Source: a virus. From it: a stretch of DNA of 64,000 nt. The notes below the pieces were generated by a model, which did not search any database, had not been told where the DNA came from, and saw only the letters and a list, made by a program, of their open reading frames with translations. The number at the start of each line of letters is the position of its first letter. Positions within the stretch are counted from its first letter, which is position 1. This document shows positions 33,809 through 41,475 of this stretch, one piece after another. The stretch spans positions 124,001-188,000 of IMG/VR virus record IMGVR_UViG_3300047499_000113. One strand, 5' to 3'. A program made the position numbers and the translations under genes.

Positions 33809-33983
33809 GGTTGCTCCAGTCTCCGTTGACGCTCAGGTCCGACTAAGTACGCATCTCTCCGAAACCGTGGCTTCAGTCCGGTTGCCCGCGAAGCCGTCCA
33901 ATTTCTTCAATCTGCTTTCCTGTCTTTCCCTTTCGTCTCCAAAGATGCTGTGGTTTGTCTGCGTATCCTTTATTTGTATCTCT
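33809..33983 (-). promoter_or_regulatory. Long 5' leader of the decoration and capsid genes
   Basis: 175 bases without a gene lie between the decoration-like gene start and the upstream hairpin. The part nearest the hairpin is AT-rich (tttatttgta and similar), a plausible site for a late promoter. I saw no convincing -35/-10 pair. A long leader fits a highly expressed capsid operon. Confidence 0.35.
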
Positions 33984-34011
33984 GCAATTAGGAGCTTATC
34001 GCTCCAATTGC
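33984..34011 (-). terminator. Hairpin after the scaffold-like gene
   Basis: GCAATT and GGAGC pair with GCTCC and AATTGC (11 bp with one bulged base; 5-base loop), 10 bases past the stop at 34022. No T tract. It separates the scaffold-like gene from the capsid genes. Confidence 0.5.
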
Positions 34012-34021
34012 TGAAATTGCA

Positions 34022-35488
34022 TCACGGACGGTCCCAGAGGTTCTCCAGGGCCTGGTCGACCGACGCGGGCTTGCCGCGCTGGACCTGACCGATCTTCTTG
34101 GCGCCCTTCACGGAAGCCGTGCGGCCGACCGAGAAGTTGCCCATCTCGCGAGCGTGCTGCTCCTGCTCCGCAGCCTTGATCTGGCGCTGAGCCTGAACTT
34201 CCTCGTTGTCGCCGAAGAGGTTGTCCAGCTCGTCGCCATGCGAGGCCACGGCAGCCGCCGTGACGCCAGCCGGAGTCGCCTGGAGTTCGTCCTCCTCGTC
34301 GAAGGAGATGTCGGGCTGCGCACCCGTCGCGGTCGCCATCACCGGAGCGACAGGAGCCGCCGGTGCGGGAGCCGCCTCGAAGAGGGCCTGGAGGTCGTCG
34401 CCCGCGGGCACGCCCTGCTGACCCATCTCCTCCTTCAGCATCTGATCGAGCATCTGAAGCTCGGCAGGCGGAAGGTCGCCGCCCATGTGCGGCATGCCCA
34501 TCTCCTGCTGCTCCTCCTGCTCCTGGCCCTGCTGTTGCTGCTGGCCCATCATCGGATGCTGTGCCTGCTGCTCCTGCTGGCCCATCATCTGCTGCTGACC
34601 CTGCTGTTGCTGCTGGCCACGTTGCTGCTGCTGGCCCTGCTGCTCCTGCTGGGACTGCTGCTGCTGACCCTGCTGTTGCTGCTGCTGGGAGGTCTTGCCC
34701 TGCTGCTGCTCCTCCTCTTCCTCTTGCTGCTGCGCGACGCGAGCCGCAGCAACCTGCTTGAGGACAGACTTGAGGGTCGGGTCGTCGATCGTCATGATCG
34801 TCGACGCCAGCTGCTCGAGGGCCCGGTCAGCCGCCGACTCGCCGATGAGGAGAGCCGCAAGCTTGGTGCACGCCATCGCGCGGCGCGTCTTGTTCTCCGG
34901 CGTCAGCGCGTCGGGAGACACGGCGTCGAGGGCGCGGAGGGTCGAGACGACGACGCGGTCGGGCATCCCCATGAAGCCCATCGCCACTTCCTCGACGATC
35001 TTGTCGTTCGAGGTGCGCAGCATGGCACGGGTGATGCGCTCGACTGCCTTGGCCTTCTGCTCGGCCATGGCGCGCGGGTCAGCCGCAGTGGCAGGACGAC
35101 CAGCCGCCTCGTAGGTGCGACCAGCCTTCTCGCCCTGGGACTTGCCGGACGTGTTGCCCGAGAACGTCCCGGTGCCGTCCGGCTTGACGTTGTCGTACGT
35201 CCCCTTGCCCGAGTGCCAGTTGTCGGAGTCCTTGTGCTTGAAGGTGTTGTCGCGGAACTCGGCGAAGTTCAGCTCGTTCCGCTTGACGTGACCGCCCTCG
35301 TACTCCGCCTCGACATCACCGTAGCCGTGCCAGGACTCGGCCCAGCTGTCCGGGTCGCCCGACTCGTAGTCGGTCGGCTTGGGATCCGGGTGCTCCTGGT
35401 TCATCTTGTAGATGTCGGCTTGGCGTTGCGTCGCCGCCTGACGCGAGGTCGCGGCACCGTTGCCCTGCCAGGTGGAACGCGTACGCAT
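34022..35488 (-). CDS. Gln-rich scaffold-like protein
   Basis: 488 residues from ATG 35488, chosen for its AGGAG. Order: a charged N-terminal region; a helical domain (about 135-255, ERITRAMLRTSNDKIVEEVA); a Gln tract broken by Met, Gly and Glu (about 258-345); an acidic helical region; and a basic C-terminal helix (KGAKKIGQVQRGKPASVDQA). Scaffold proteins are typically placed between protease and capsid and use a basic C-terminus to touch the capsid; this gene has both features. Chaperone-like or internal virion function is the alternative. The Gln tract is built from recurring CTGCTGTTG-type units also found in two other genes. Confidence 0.7.
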   Translation of the reverse strand: MRTRSTWQGNGAATSRQAATQRQADIYKMNQEHPDPKPTDYESGDPDSWAESWHGYGDVEAEYEGGHVKRNELNFAEFRDNTFKHKDSDNWHSGKGTYDNVKPDGTGTFSGNTSGKSQGEKAGRTYEAAGRPATAADPRAMAEQKAKAVERITRAMLRTSNDKIVEEVAMGFMGMPDRVVVSTLRALDAVSPDALTPENKTRRAMACTKLAALLIGESAADRALEQLASTIMTIDDPTLKSVLKQVAAARVAQQQEEEEEQQQGKTSQQQQQQGQQQQSQQEQQGQQQQRGQQQQQGQQQMMGQQEQQAQHPMMGQQQQQGQEQEEQQEMGMPHMGGDLPPAELQMLDQMLKEEMGQQGVPAGDDLQALFEAAPAPAAPVAPVMATATGAQPDISFDEEDELQATPAGVTAAAVASHGDELDNLFGDNEEVQAQRQIKAAEQEQHAREMGNFSVGRTASVKGAKKIGQVQRGKPASVDQALENLWDRP

Positions 35489-35525
35489 GTGGGAGTCTCC
35501 TGCTTCTTGGTCTTCTATCAAGGTC

Positions 35526-38330
35526 CTAAAAATTGACTGACGCGATCCGACCCTTCCACTCGAGGAACCTGCGCTCCTGAGCGGTCAGCTCCCTACCAAC
35601 CTTCATCTTGCACGCAGCAATGAATGAGTTGGTTGTCGGGTAGCTGCTGGAAGGACCGGCTTGCATCACTGCTTTGTAGAGACTCGGCGGGTAGTTCCGG
35701 TCTCGGCATCGATCCTCGATCCATGAAAGGATTATCAGTTCACGAGGCGTCATGTTGGCGCGACGAATCGCTGCGATCCCGCCTTCGTGAACGGTCTTGT
35801 AAGCTTTCTCTGCCCACTGCACGAGACGCGGCGAAGAGCCGAACTTCTTGCGCAGAATGCGAGTGAAGTCCTGGCTCGAACGCACGAGACTGTCGTTGCC
35901 AGCCTCGAGATTGGCAGGCATTGGAGTCGCAGTGCCGACGTCCTCGGGTTTGGGAGCGAGCTTCTCCTCGAGCTTGTTGGTGATGCTGGTGAGCAATTGC
36001 TCTGTAATTTTATCCAGCATCCCATCAATTTTATCGGGCTTTGCCTTTGCCGGCTTGCTCGGCTCCTTGCCGCCCTGGTCCTGCTCGCCCTGACCGCCCT
36101 GACCTTGGTCCTGACCGCCCTGCTCTTCGGCTTGGTCAGCGCCGCCGCCTTGTTGCGACTCGTCCGCACCGCCCTGCTGGCCGCCCTGTCCGCCCTGGTC
36201 CTGACCGCCGAACACGTCGTCGAACGACTGCTCTTCCTGGCCCTGCTGGGCGCGGCGCTGCACGGAGGCGGCCTTCTTGATGCCGTCCATCTCCGGGATT
36301 TGCTGCCGCAGTTCGTAGACGTACTTGGACGCTTGCATCTGCGACGAGACGGCGCTCGCGTCCGGGTTCAGGATGTTGCGCCGCACAGCTCCACGAAACG
36401 CCGGGTTGCGGACCCACGACGCCTCGATGAACTGGTTGGAGTTGGGAACTGAAACGTGACCGATGACTTCAGCGAGGATTTGCTCTCGCCCAGTCTCGTC
36501 GATGAACGTTGAGAGCTTGCCATCGTAGAGGACGCACGGGCAAAGCTGCGCATCGTCCGCGGCCACGTTGCCGCACTTCGTGCAAGCAGTGAACAGCGAA
36601 ATGCAATTCGAAACTCCGACGCCGTTGGCGACGTAAGAGTGATCCCCGTCGACTTGGAGGTCATATACGAATCCCTGGTACTCGGAACGGACGACCTTCT
36701 TGATCTCCGAGTAGACGTACTTGTCGGTGATCCAGCGGCTGTTGCGACCCGCTTGAGTAGACTTGATCCCGGCGAGCGCAGACCGCACCTTGACCGACGG
36801 AACTCGGACCACGTCCGAATTGCGAAGTTTGATCTGGTAGTCCACGCCGGCCGCACCATGGAGCAGCCTTGTCCCCGGTCTCTCCACGGCAGAGAAGGTC
36901 GGGACTATCCCGCAGCGAGCTGCAAGCTGCATGTACTGATGGGCGAGCTTCAGGTTGCGGGTGCTGAGGAAGACATTCTTTGTCCCACGCTTGCTCGTCG
37001 AAACGCACCCATCGGAGTCGATGAGGCCCGACAAGAACGCCATTTGGTGTTCCCGCGGCCAGCTCATGATAGTCTTGCCGATAAGTTTTTCGGACGAGTT
37101 CCTGCCGGAAACGTGGGAGTCCACGAGCCTGCGGAAGGCTCGAGAAGTGTTCGTAATATAAGCCGCACCTCGGCGACTCGAACGGGACGTGCTTTGGGGC
37201 TTGATGGGCGCACCTCCGACAGCCATATGATATTCGCGCGCAGCCCAAGCTACTTGGTCGAGTGAGCGAATAGCATCTTCGACGATCTCGGGGTGAGACT
37301 CGTCCAGGCAGAACCCAACGCCAACCGTGGAGTCGTGCGTGTACTCGAACTTCCAGCCATCCCCAACCCAAAGCCCGAGAAGACGAGCTTCGGTAAGGGA
37401 AACGTCCGCTTCCAGGGTGTCCTGGGAGATGGGGAAAGCGAGGAAGTCCCCGACGCGCGCAGTCCCGGCTTCGGCGTAGTCGAACGCGTAGTCCTTCTCC
37501 ACAACACGAGGCTTGGATTTGTGGCCGCAGCCGCTGCGAGTTCGGACCATATCCAACGTCTCGCGGCGGACGATGTAGTAGTTGTGATTATCGGTCGAGG
37601 TGACAGGAGGAAGCCCGACCGCCTTGATAGTCTGAACATTCCAACGATTCTCGCGGATCTGCAGGTTGTCGACGCGCCGGGAATTCCCCTTCTGCGTCAT
37701 GACCTCCATACCCGGGCGGACGTCCTCGATGTTTATCGGACTGCCGTCCGACAGGTAAACGAGGGTTCCAGGGACATGGCAGCCCATGCTCAGGCCCGTG
37801 ATGGCGCCCGAGAGGATGTCCGACACGAGCTGGTTGTGCTTGCGGTCGGTCGCGACGAGGATGTCGATGTAGCAGCTGTTGCCGAGATCACGCGCGATGG
37901 CGTCGACGATGAAGCCCTTCGACAGCTCGGGGAGCTGGATGTGCTCGAGGTAGTTGTGCGCGCCGATGAAGGTCCGGTAGGTCGCCAGAAGGAGCGAACG
38001 CTCCCACGCATCACCGTTGTTGTTGATGATGTTGTGGCACTCGGGCTTGATGCGGAACTCAGGCCACCGGACGTCGATCTGGCAGCCGCGGTTCATCAGC
38101 CGGCCGGTCTTGACACCCTTAGGGGCGTAGGTGTCGACCGAAGCGACGATGGTCGCATGCGACAGCAGGTACTGCTTCGGGTCGCACTTGCGCAGGATCG
38201 TCTTGGCCGTGCGGTGCACGAAGTCCTTCGGAACTGCGCCCTCGTGCTGGTCGCGCAGCTCTTCCATCCACTCGTCGAAGGCGATGTTCCGACGAGAAAC
38301 GATGGCGTGGGCGTACCTTCTCTTGGCCAT
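35526..38330 (-). CDS. Prohead protease interrupted by an intein
   Basis: 934 residues before splicing. N-extein 1-183: the protease start, with TYRTFIGAHNYLEHIQLPEL (His 125/130) and GAITGLSMG, where S181 is the likely nucleophile. Intein 184-575. C-extein 576-about 660: C-I-S-L-F, then a CxxC zinc-like knuckle (C583, C586, C597, C599) and IGHVSVPNSNQFIEASWVRN, NPAFRGAVRRNI. After splicing this reads as a T4 gp21/HK97-type protease, which trims scaffold and capsid proteins. A Gly/Gln-rich linker (about 695-765) and a helical C-terminal domain follow. GAGG lies close to the ATG. Position between the portal and the scaffold-like gene fits. Confidence 0.85.
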   Translation of the reverse strand: MAKRRYAHAIVSRRNIAFDEWMEELRDQHEGAVPKDFVHRTAKTILRKCDPKQYLLSHATIVASVDTYAPKGVKTGRLMNRGCQIDVRWPEFRIKPECHNIINNNGDAWERSLLLATYRTFIGAHNYLEHIQLPELSKGFIVDAIARDLGNSCYIDILVATDRKHNQLVSDILSGAITGLSMGCHVPGTLVYLSDGSPINIEDVRPGMEVMTQKGNSRRVDNLQIRENRWNVQTIKAVGLPPVTSTDNHNYYIVRRETLDMVRTRSGCGHKSKPRVVEKDYAFDYAEAGTARVGDFLAFPISQDTLEADVSLTEARLLGLWVGDGWKFEYTHDSTVGVGFCLDESHPEIVEDAIRSLDQVAWAAREYHMAVGGAPIKPQSTSRSSRRGAAYITNTSRAFRRLVDSHVSGRNSSEKLIGKTIMSWPREHQMAFLSGLIDSDGCVSTSKRGTKNVFLSTRNLKLAHQYMQLAARCGIVPTFSAVERPGTRLLHGAAGVDYQIKLRNSDVVRVPSVKVRSALAGIKSTQAGRNSRWITDKYVYSEIKKVVRSEYQGFVYDLQVDGDHSYVANGVGVSNCISLFTACTKCGNVAADDAQLCPCVLYDGKLSTFIDETGREQILAEVIGHVSVPNSNQFIEASWVRNPAFRGAVRRNILNPDASAVSSQMQASKYVYELRQQIPEMDGIKKAASVQRRAQQGQEEQSFDDVFGGQDQGGQGGQQGGADESQQGGGADQAEEQGGQDQGQGGQGEQDQGGKEPSKPAKAKPDKIDGMLDKITEQLLTSITNKLEEKLAPKPEDVGTATPMPANLEAGNDSLVRSSQDFTRILRKKFGSSPRLVQWAEKAYKTVHEGGIAAIRRANMTPRELIILSWIEDRCRDRNYPPSLYKAVMQAGPSSSYPTTNSFIAACKMKVGRELTAQERRFLEWKGRIASVNF
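36606..37781 (-). mobile_element. Intein with LAGLIDADG homing endonuclease
   Basis: 392 residues. Cys1 starts the splicing block (CHVPGTLVYLSDGSPINIED); TSTDNHNYYIV is block B with its His. The endonuclease core has two LAGLIDADG helices: LLGLWVGDG and FLSGLIDSDG. The C-terminal blocks are VYDLQVDGDHSYVANG and VGVSN, then +1 Cys. The residue before the final Asn is Ser rather than the usual His. The element sits exactly after SMG of the protease active-site motif. Confidence 0.95.
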
Positions 38331-38407
38331 AGGTCCTCGCCCAAGCTGGGCTATAGAAGCTCTGGCACGTTACCGTAAATTGGCCTCCCTCGAGCGTACC
38401 AAGTGGT

Positions 38408-38929
38408 ATGAATACCCCGGCTGCGATCGCTCTCATCGCCGACGTCGAGGTGGTGAAAGTAGAGGTGACGCTCTCCCTGAGCGGGATAGAGAAGAACACC
38501 CCGCTCATCGAGTGTCTCTGGCCACGCGTCACATTCTCGTGCCGGGGCAAGCAGAAGGTGCATCCCTTCACTTACTGGCGCGAGATGATGGAGACCAAAA
38601 AGGACGACCCGAACTTCAAGTACCACACGATGGATGACTTGGTCTTCCTCACAGCGGGTCTCCGGCCCGTCAAGAGGCCATACGTTCTGGCCGATGCCGC
38701 CGAGGCGAAGGCCAAGATGTGCTACAAGAAGATCCAGCAGAAGCTCGCGCAGGCCACGCAGAAGAAGTCCTTCCAGGAGAGGCACCGCAAGCTGATGCGC
38801 AAGATCGAGCGAGCCGCAGGCAAGAAGGCCATCCGAGACCTGCTGCTCAGTCTCCCGCACCGGCTCGAGAAGCGCGACGTCGTGGAAGCCTGGCACGAGG
38901 CGGTTGTCCACAAGGTGATGGAGAGCTAA
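38408..38929 (+). CDS. Hypothetical protein with a helical C-terminal half
   Basis: 173 residues. N-terminal beta region (VVKVEVTLSLSGIEKNTPLI; VTFSCRGKQKVHPFTYWREM), then a long basic helix (KAKMCYKKIQQKLAQATQKK). The ATG lies in TACCAAGTGGTATG, a short inverted repeat. It ends in KVMES, as do the two proteins ending VYEIMES and FEVMES. Plus-strand gene inside the head block, so probably an accessory insertion. Family unknown. Confidence 0.7.
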   Translation: MNTPAAIALIADVEVVKVEVTLSLSGIEKNTPLIECLWPRVTFSCRGKQKVHPFTYWREMMETKKDDPNFKYHTMDDLVFLTAGLRPVKRPYVLADAAEAKAKMCYKKIQQKLAQATQKKSFQERHRKLMRKIERAAGKKAIRDLLLSLPHRLEKRDVVEAWHEAVVHKVMES

Positions 38930-38932
38930 TTG

Positions 38933-38938
38933 TAAGCT
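38933..38938 (+). promoter_or_regulatory. -10-like TAAGCT, leaderless start
   Basis: TAAGCT lies 5 bases before the GTG at 38944, just after the previous gene's stop. Confidence 0.4.
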
Positions 38939-38943
38939 CGAGC

Positions 38944-39138
38944 GTGCCGCTCTTCCGCAACTCGCTCGATTACATAGCGCCTGGACAGCTCGTGACGTTT
39001 GGAGGCGACGGGATCTACAAGGTGCTCAAGTGCGAGCCGGACGCGAGTAGACTAATCCCGGGCTTCAAACAGTGGCGGCTGCAGCTCGTCGCTCCGACCG
39101 AAGACGAGGTCGTCGTCTACGAGATCATGGAGAGCTGA
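38944..39138 (+). CDS. Small hypothetical beta protein
   Basis: 64 residues from GTG 38944. Segments LDYIAPGQLVTFGGDGIYKV and WRLQLVAPTEDEVVVYEIME suggest a small SH3-like beta barrel. It ends EIMES, like its neighbour's KVMES. Its stop is 1 base before the stop of the convergent gene. No family recognised. Confidence 0.65.
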   Translation: MPLFRNSLDYIAPGQLVTFGGDGIYKVLKCEPDASRLIPGFKQWRLQLVAPTEDEVVVYEIMES

Positions 39139-40113
39139 TCAGCGGCCGGTCAGCTTGTAGATGACGGGCAGAAGCTTCGGCCGCAGAGCCGGACGAGCGT
39201 GTGCGTACCGGATGAAGATGCGCGCAGCCTTGATCTTGGCCGCGGCGAGTTCTGCCCGCTCCTCGTGAAGGAACGGCTTGACCTGGTTGAACAGCTCCTT
39301 GAGGAGCTTGACCGTCTTGCCCTCATCACCGGCGGCCTCCTGGAGGGACTCGCCGTACTGCGAGACGAGCATGCTGAGCTGCTCGGGAGAAGGCTTCTTG
39401 CCCTCCGGCTTCTTCTCCGGCTTCATCCCCTCTTCGGTGATCTCGATCTTTGGAGCCGGCTCGAGGAGATGCTCGCGGATGCCCTTCGCGAGGTTCTTGC
39501 CCTTGCGAATGAGGACTTCGACCTTCTTGAGGATGTCCTGGATGAGGCGCTTGTTCGGCTTGCGACGGGCCTCTTCCATCTCGGCCAGGATCTTCTCGAC
39601 GCCACCGAAATACGCGGCGTTCTCCTTGGCCTCCTCGTTGATGTAGTGCTCAGGATCCGCCCACTCACGCTTTCCCTCGATGAACTCGTCCATCGCGGAC
39701 TCGTCCATTTGGTACGACGGAGCGTTGGCCTTCATGTCTTCGGCCTGCTCCTCGAGCTTCTTCTGCGTGGGCTTGAAGACGTCCTTGAACTTCTTGAAGA
39801 AATCCTTGATGCCCGCGGTCGTCGAAACCTTCTTGAGCATCTGGCGGAGTTCTTCTTCCTCCGCCTCGGCCGCGTCCTCGAAGAACTTCGCGAATTCCTT
39901 CGCGTCCTCGGTGTCGAGCATCTTGAGCGCGTCTTCGAGTTCGTCCTTGAGGGACTCAAGGACAGTGATGCTGTTCTCGAGGCTCTGCTCCCACTTCTTG
40001 GCGCCCGGATTGATGACGGCAATCGCCTGGCGCTCCAGCTCGTAGCCGAGCAGAGGGTTGTACTGGCCAATTTGACGCGCCAGCTTCACCCGGCGCCATA
40101 CGGCGCGACTCAT
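39139..40113 (-). CDS. Acidic helical head-region protein
   Basis: 324 residues from ATG 40113, which overlaps the upstream stop (ATGA). Almost fully helical and strongly charged (ALKMLDTEDAKEFAKFFEDA; KKFKDVFKPTQKKLEEQAED). The C-terminus reads IRYAHARPALRPKLLPVIYK, matching a motif near the end of the 887-residue protein. N-terminal SRAVWRRVKLARQIG is loosely like the recurrent IAxRVA motif. Such features suggest a scaffold or internal head component. No enzyme motif. Confidence 0.75.
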   Translation of the reverse strand: MSRAVWRRVKLARQIGQYNPLLGYELERQAIAVINPGAKKWEQSLENSITVLESLKDELEDALKMLDTEDAKEFAKFFEDAAEAEEEELRQMLKKVSTTAGIKDFFKKFKDVFKPTQKKLEEQAEDMKANAPSYQMDESAMDEFIEGKREWADPEHYINEEAKENAAYFGGVEKILAEMEEARRKPNKRLIQDILKKVEVLIRKGKNLAKGIREHLLEPAPKIEITEEGMKPEKKPEGKKPSPEQLSMLVSQYGESLQEAAGDEGKTVKLLKELFNQVKPFLHEERAELAAAKIKAARIFIRYAHARPALRPKLLPVIYKLTGR

Positions 40114-40823
40114 CGGCTGATGTCCTTGGGATGGATGGCGAACCCGCATCCCTTGCAGAGCATCACACGGCCACCGTGCCGGTAGACACGCGGCTTCAGG
40201 AGACCGTGGCAGCGCGGGCAAGAGAGCTTGCCGGTCTGCTTCTCCTTCTGCGTCGTCTTGTAACGGCGCTTCGGGTCCTTCCAGTACAGAGCGAGCCTGC
40301 GGCCCAGCTCGTACAGGTTGGCGATTGTGATACGTACAGCCTCTTGGCCATACTCCGGACCGAACACCTTCGCCATGCGCTGGAAGGCTTCGATCTCGGG
40401 AATCTCGCAGTGCCACGCCTCACACGCCGCGCGCCACAGAGGCAGGGTGTGCTGCTCGTACCGATCGACGATGCGAGCTGCCAGAGAAGTCGAGGCGGTG
40501 AGCGACTTGCGCCATTTCTCGTCCGCCTTGACCACTTCGGGCGAGTTGATGTTGCGCGCCATCTCGTGAGTCGAGTAGATCTGATCGGCCGACATGGGCG
40601 GCACGAACGAATCGCTCACGTCCTTGACCAGCTCGGTAGGCGAGATCTCTTCCTCGCCCCACGGCCACTGCACGTGGACTTTGCCCGAGTCCGGACTGGA
40701 GTAGATGACACGCCCAACGTAGGGAGAGAGGACGAAGTCGCGGTACCCGGCCTTCCGGACTATATCGCCGCTCTTGAACTCCCTAGCGATGAGTGAATCA
40801 TCTACGAATGCAGTCCTGAACAT
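40110..40823 (-). CDS. Zinc-ribbon protein
   Basis: 237 residues with GAGGGAG just upstream of the ATG. An N-terminal SH3/KOW-like region (GDIVRKAGYRDFVLSPYVGR; VHVQWPWGEEEISPTELVKD), a helical middle, and a C-terminal zinc ribbon CPRCHGLLKPRVY with MLCKGCGFAIHP. The start region resembles small DNA-associated phage proteins. Coupled to the next gene by an ATGA overlap. Function not recognised. Confidence 0.7.
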   Translation of the reverse strand: MFRTAFVDDSLIAREFKSGDIVRKAGYRDFVLSPYVGRVIYSSPDSGKVHVQWPWGEEEISPTELVKDVSDSFVPPMSADQIYSTHEMARNINSPEVVKADEKWRKSLTASTSLAARIVDRYEQHTLPLWRAACEAWHCEIPEIEAFQRMAKVFGPEYGQEAVRITIANLYELGRRLALYWKDPKRRYKTTQKEKQTGKLSCPRCHGLLKPRVYRHGGRVMLCKGCGFAIHPKDISR

Positions 40824-40838
40824 GGCTCCCTCGCATTG

Positions 40839-40867
40839 GGCGCCTAGCCCGGAGAAGATTAGGCGCC
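40839..40867 (-). promoter_or_regulatory. Perfect inverted repeat between two head genes
   Basis: GGCGCCTA and TAGGCGCC (8 bp, 13-base spacer) lie just after the stop at 40876 and before the Shine-Dalgarno of the gene starting at 40823. Terminator or operator; no T tract. Confidence 0.45.
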
Positions 40868-40875
40868 GAGTGGCT

Positions 40876-41424
40876 TCAGGGAGCCCAGGTCTTGCCGGCC
40901 GTCTTTGCCGGTGCGGCCGGACGCGCGGGACCCGAGCCGATGGCGGTGCTCTTGCCAGCCGGACCCTTCTCCCACGACGGCTGCTTCTTCGTGCCGCCGG
41001 CGTACTCGTTCAGGTCGCGCACCTGGAACTCGTCGCGGTCGGCAACGCTCGAGGAGATGTCGGCGTCGTACGTCTCCATGTCCTTCGTCGAGTTGTAGCC
41101 GTGCGGAGCCTTGTGCATGTACGGCTCGTCGGTGTCCGTCGTGATCGGCTTGATCGGGTTCTCGAAGGTCTTCATGTACTCTTCGTCGGAGTCACGCTGG
41201 ACGACCTTGGCCTGGATCAGCCTCGACGCACGCTTCTGCAGGTTCTCCTTGCCGAAAACGGCAATCTCGAACTTGTCAGCGAACGTGTCGATGTCGCGGT
41301 TGATGGCGCTCGCGAGACGCGGATCGATCTTGCCGGCCTTGGCAAGACCGTCCAGCTGCTCGGCGGTCGAGTCCAGGGTGTGAAGAACCCTGTTGGCGAT
41401 CTGCTTTTGCTGAGGGGTCGGCAT
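40876..41424 (-). CDS. Hypothetical head-region protein
   Basis: 182 residues with CGGAGA 4 bases before the ATG. The N-terminus is helical (QQKQIANRVLHTLDSTAEQL, then FADKFEIAVFGKENLQKRAS); the rest is charged, Pro/Ala/Lys-rich and probably disordered (GPARPAAPAKTAGKTWAP). The start carries a partial match to the IA.RV motif. Likely scaffold-like or virion-internal. Family unknown. Confidence 0.7.
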   Translation of the reverse strand: MPTPQQKQIANRVLHTLDSTAEQLDGLAKAGKIDPRLASAINRDIDTFADKFEIAVFGKENLQKRASRLIQAKVVQRDSDEEYMKTFENPIKPITTDTDEPYMHKAPHGYNSTKDMETYDADISSSVADRDEFQVRDLNEYAGGTKKQPSWEKGPAGKSTAIGSGPARPAAPAKTAGKTWAP

Positions 41425-41475
41425 GTCTATCTCCGGGTCTGTTCTACAGAACTATGAAAACTGTATCAACCCAAC

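Noticed and set aside
34154-35536. Leu-rich plus-strand frame resembling a membrane protein.
   Set aside because: It is the reverse of Gln (CAG) codons in the scaffold-like gene.
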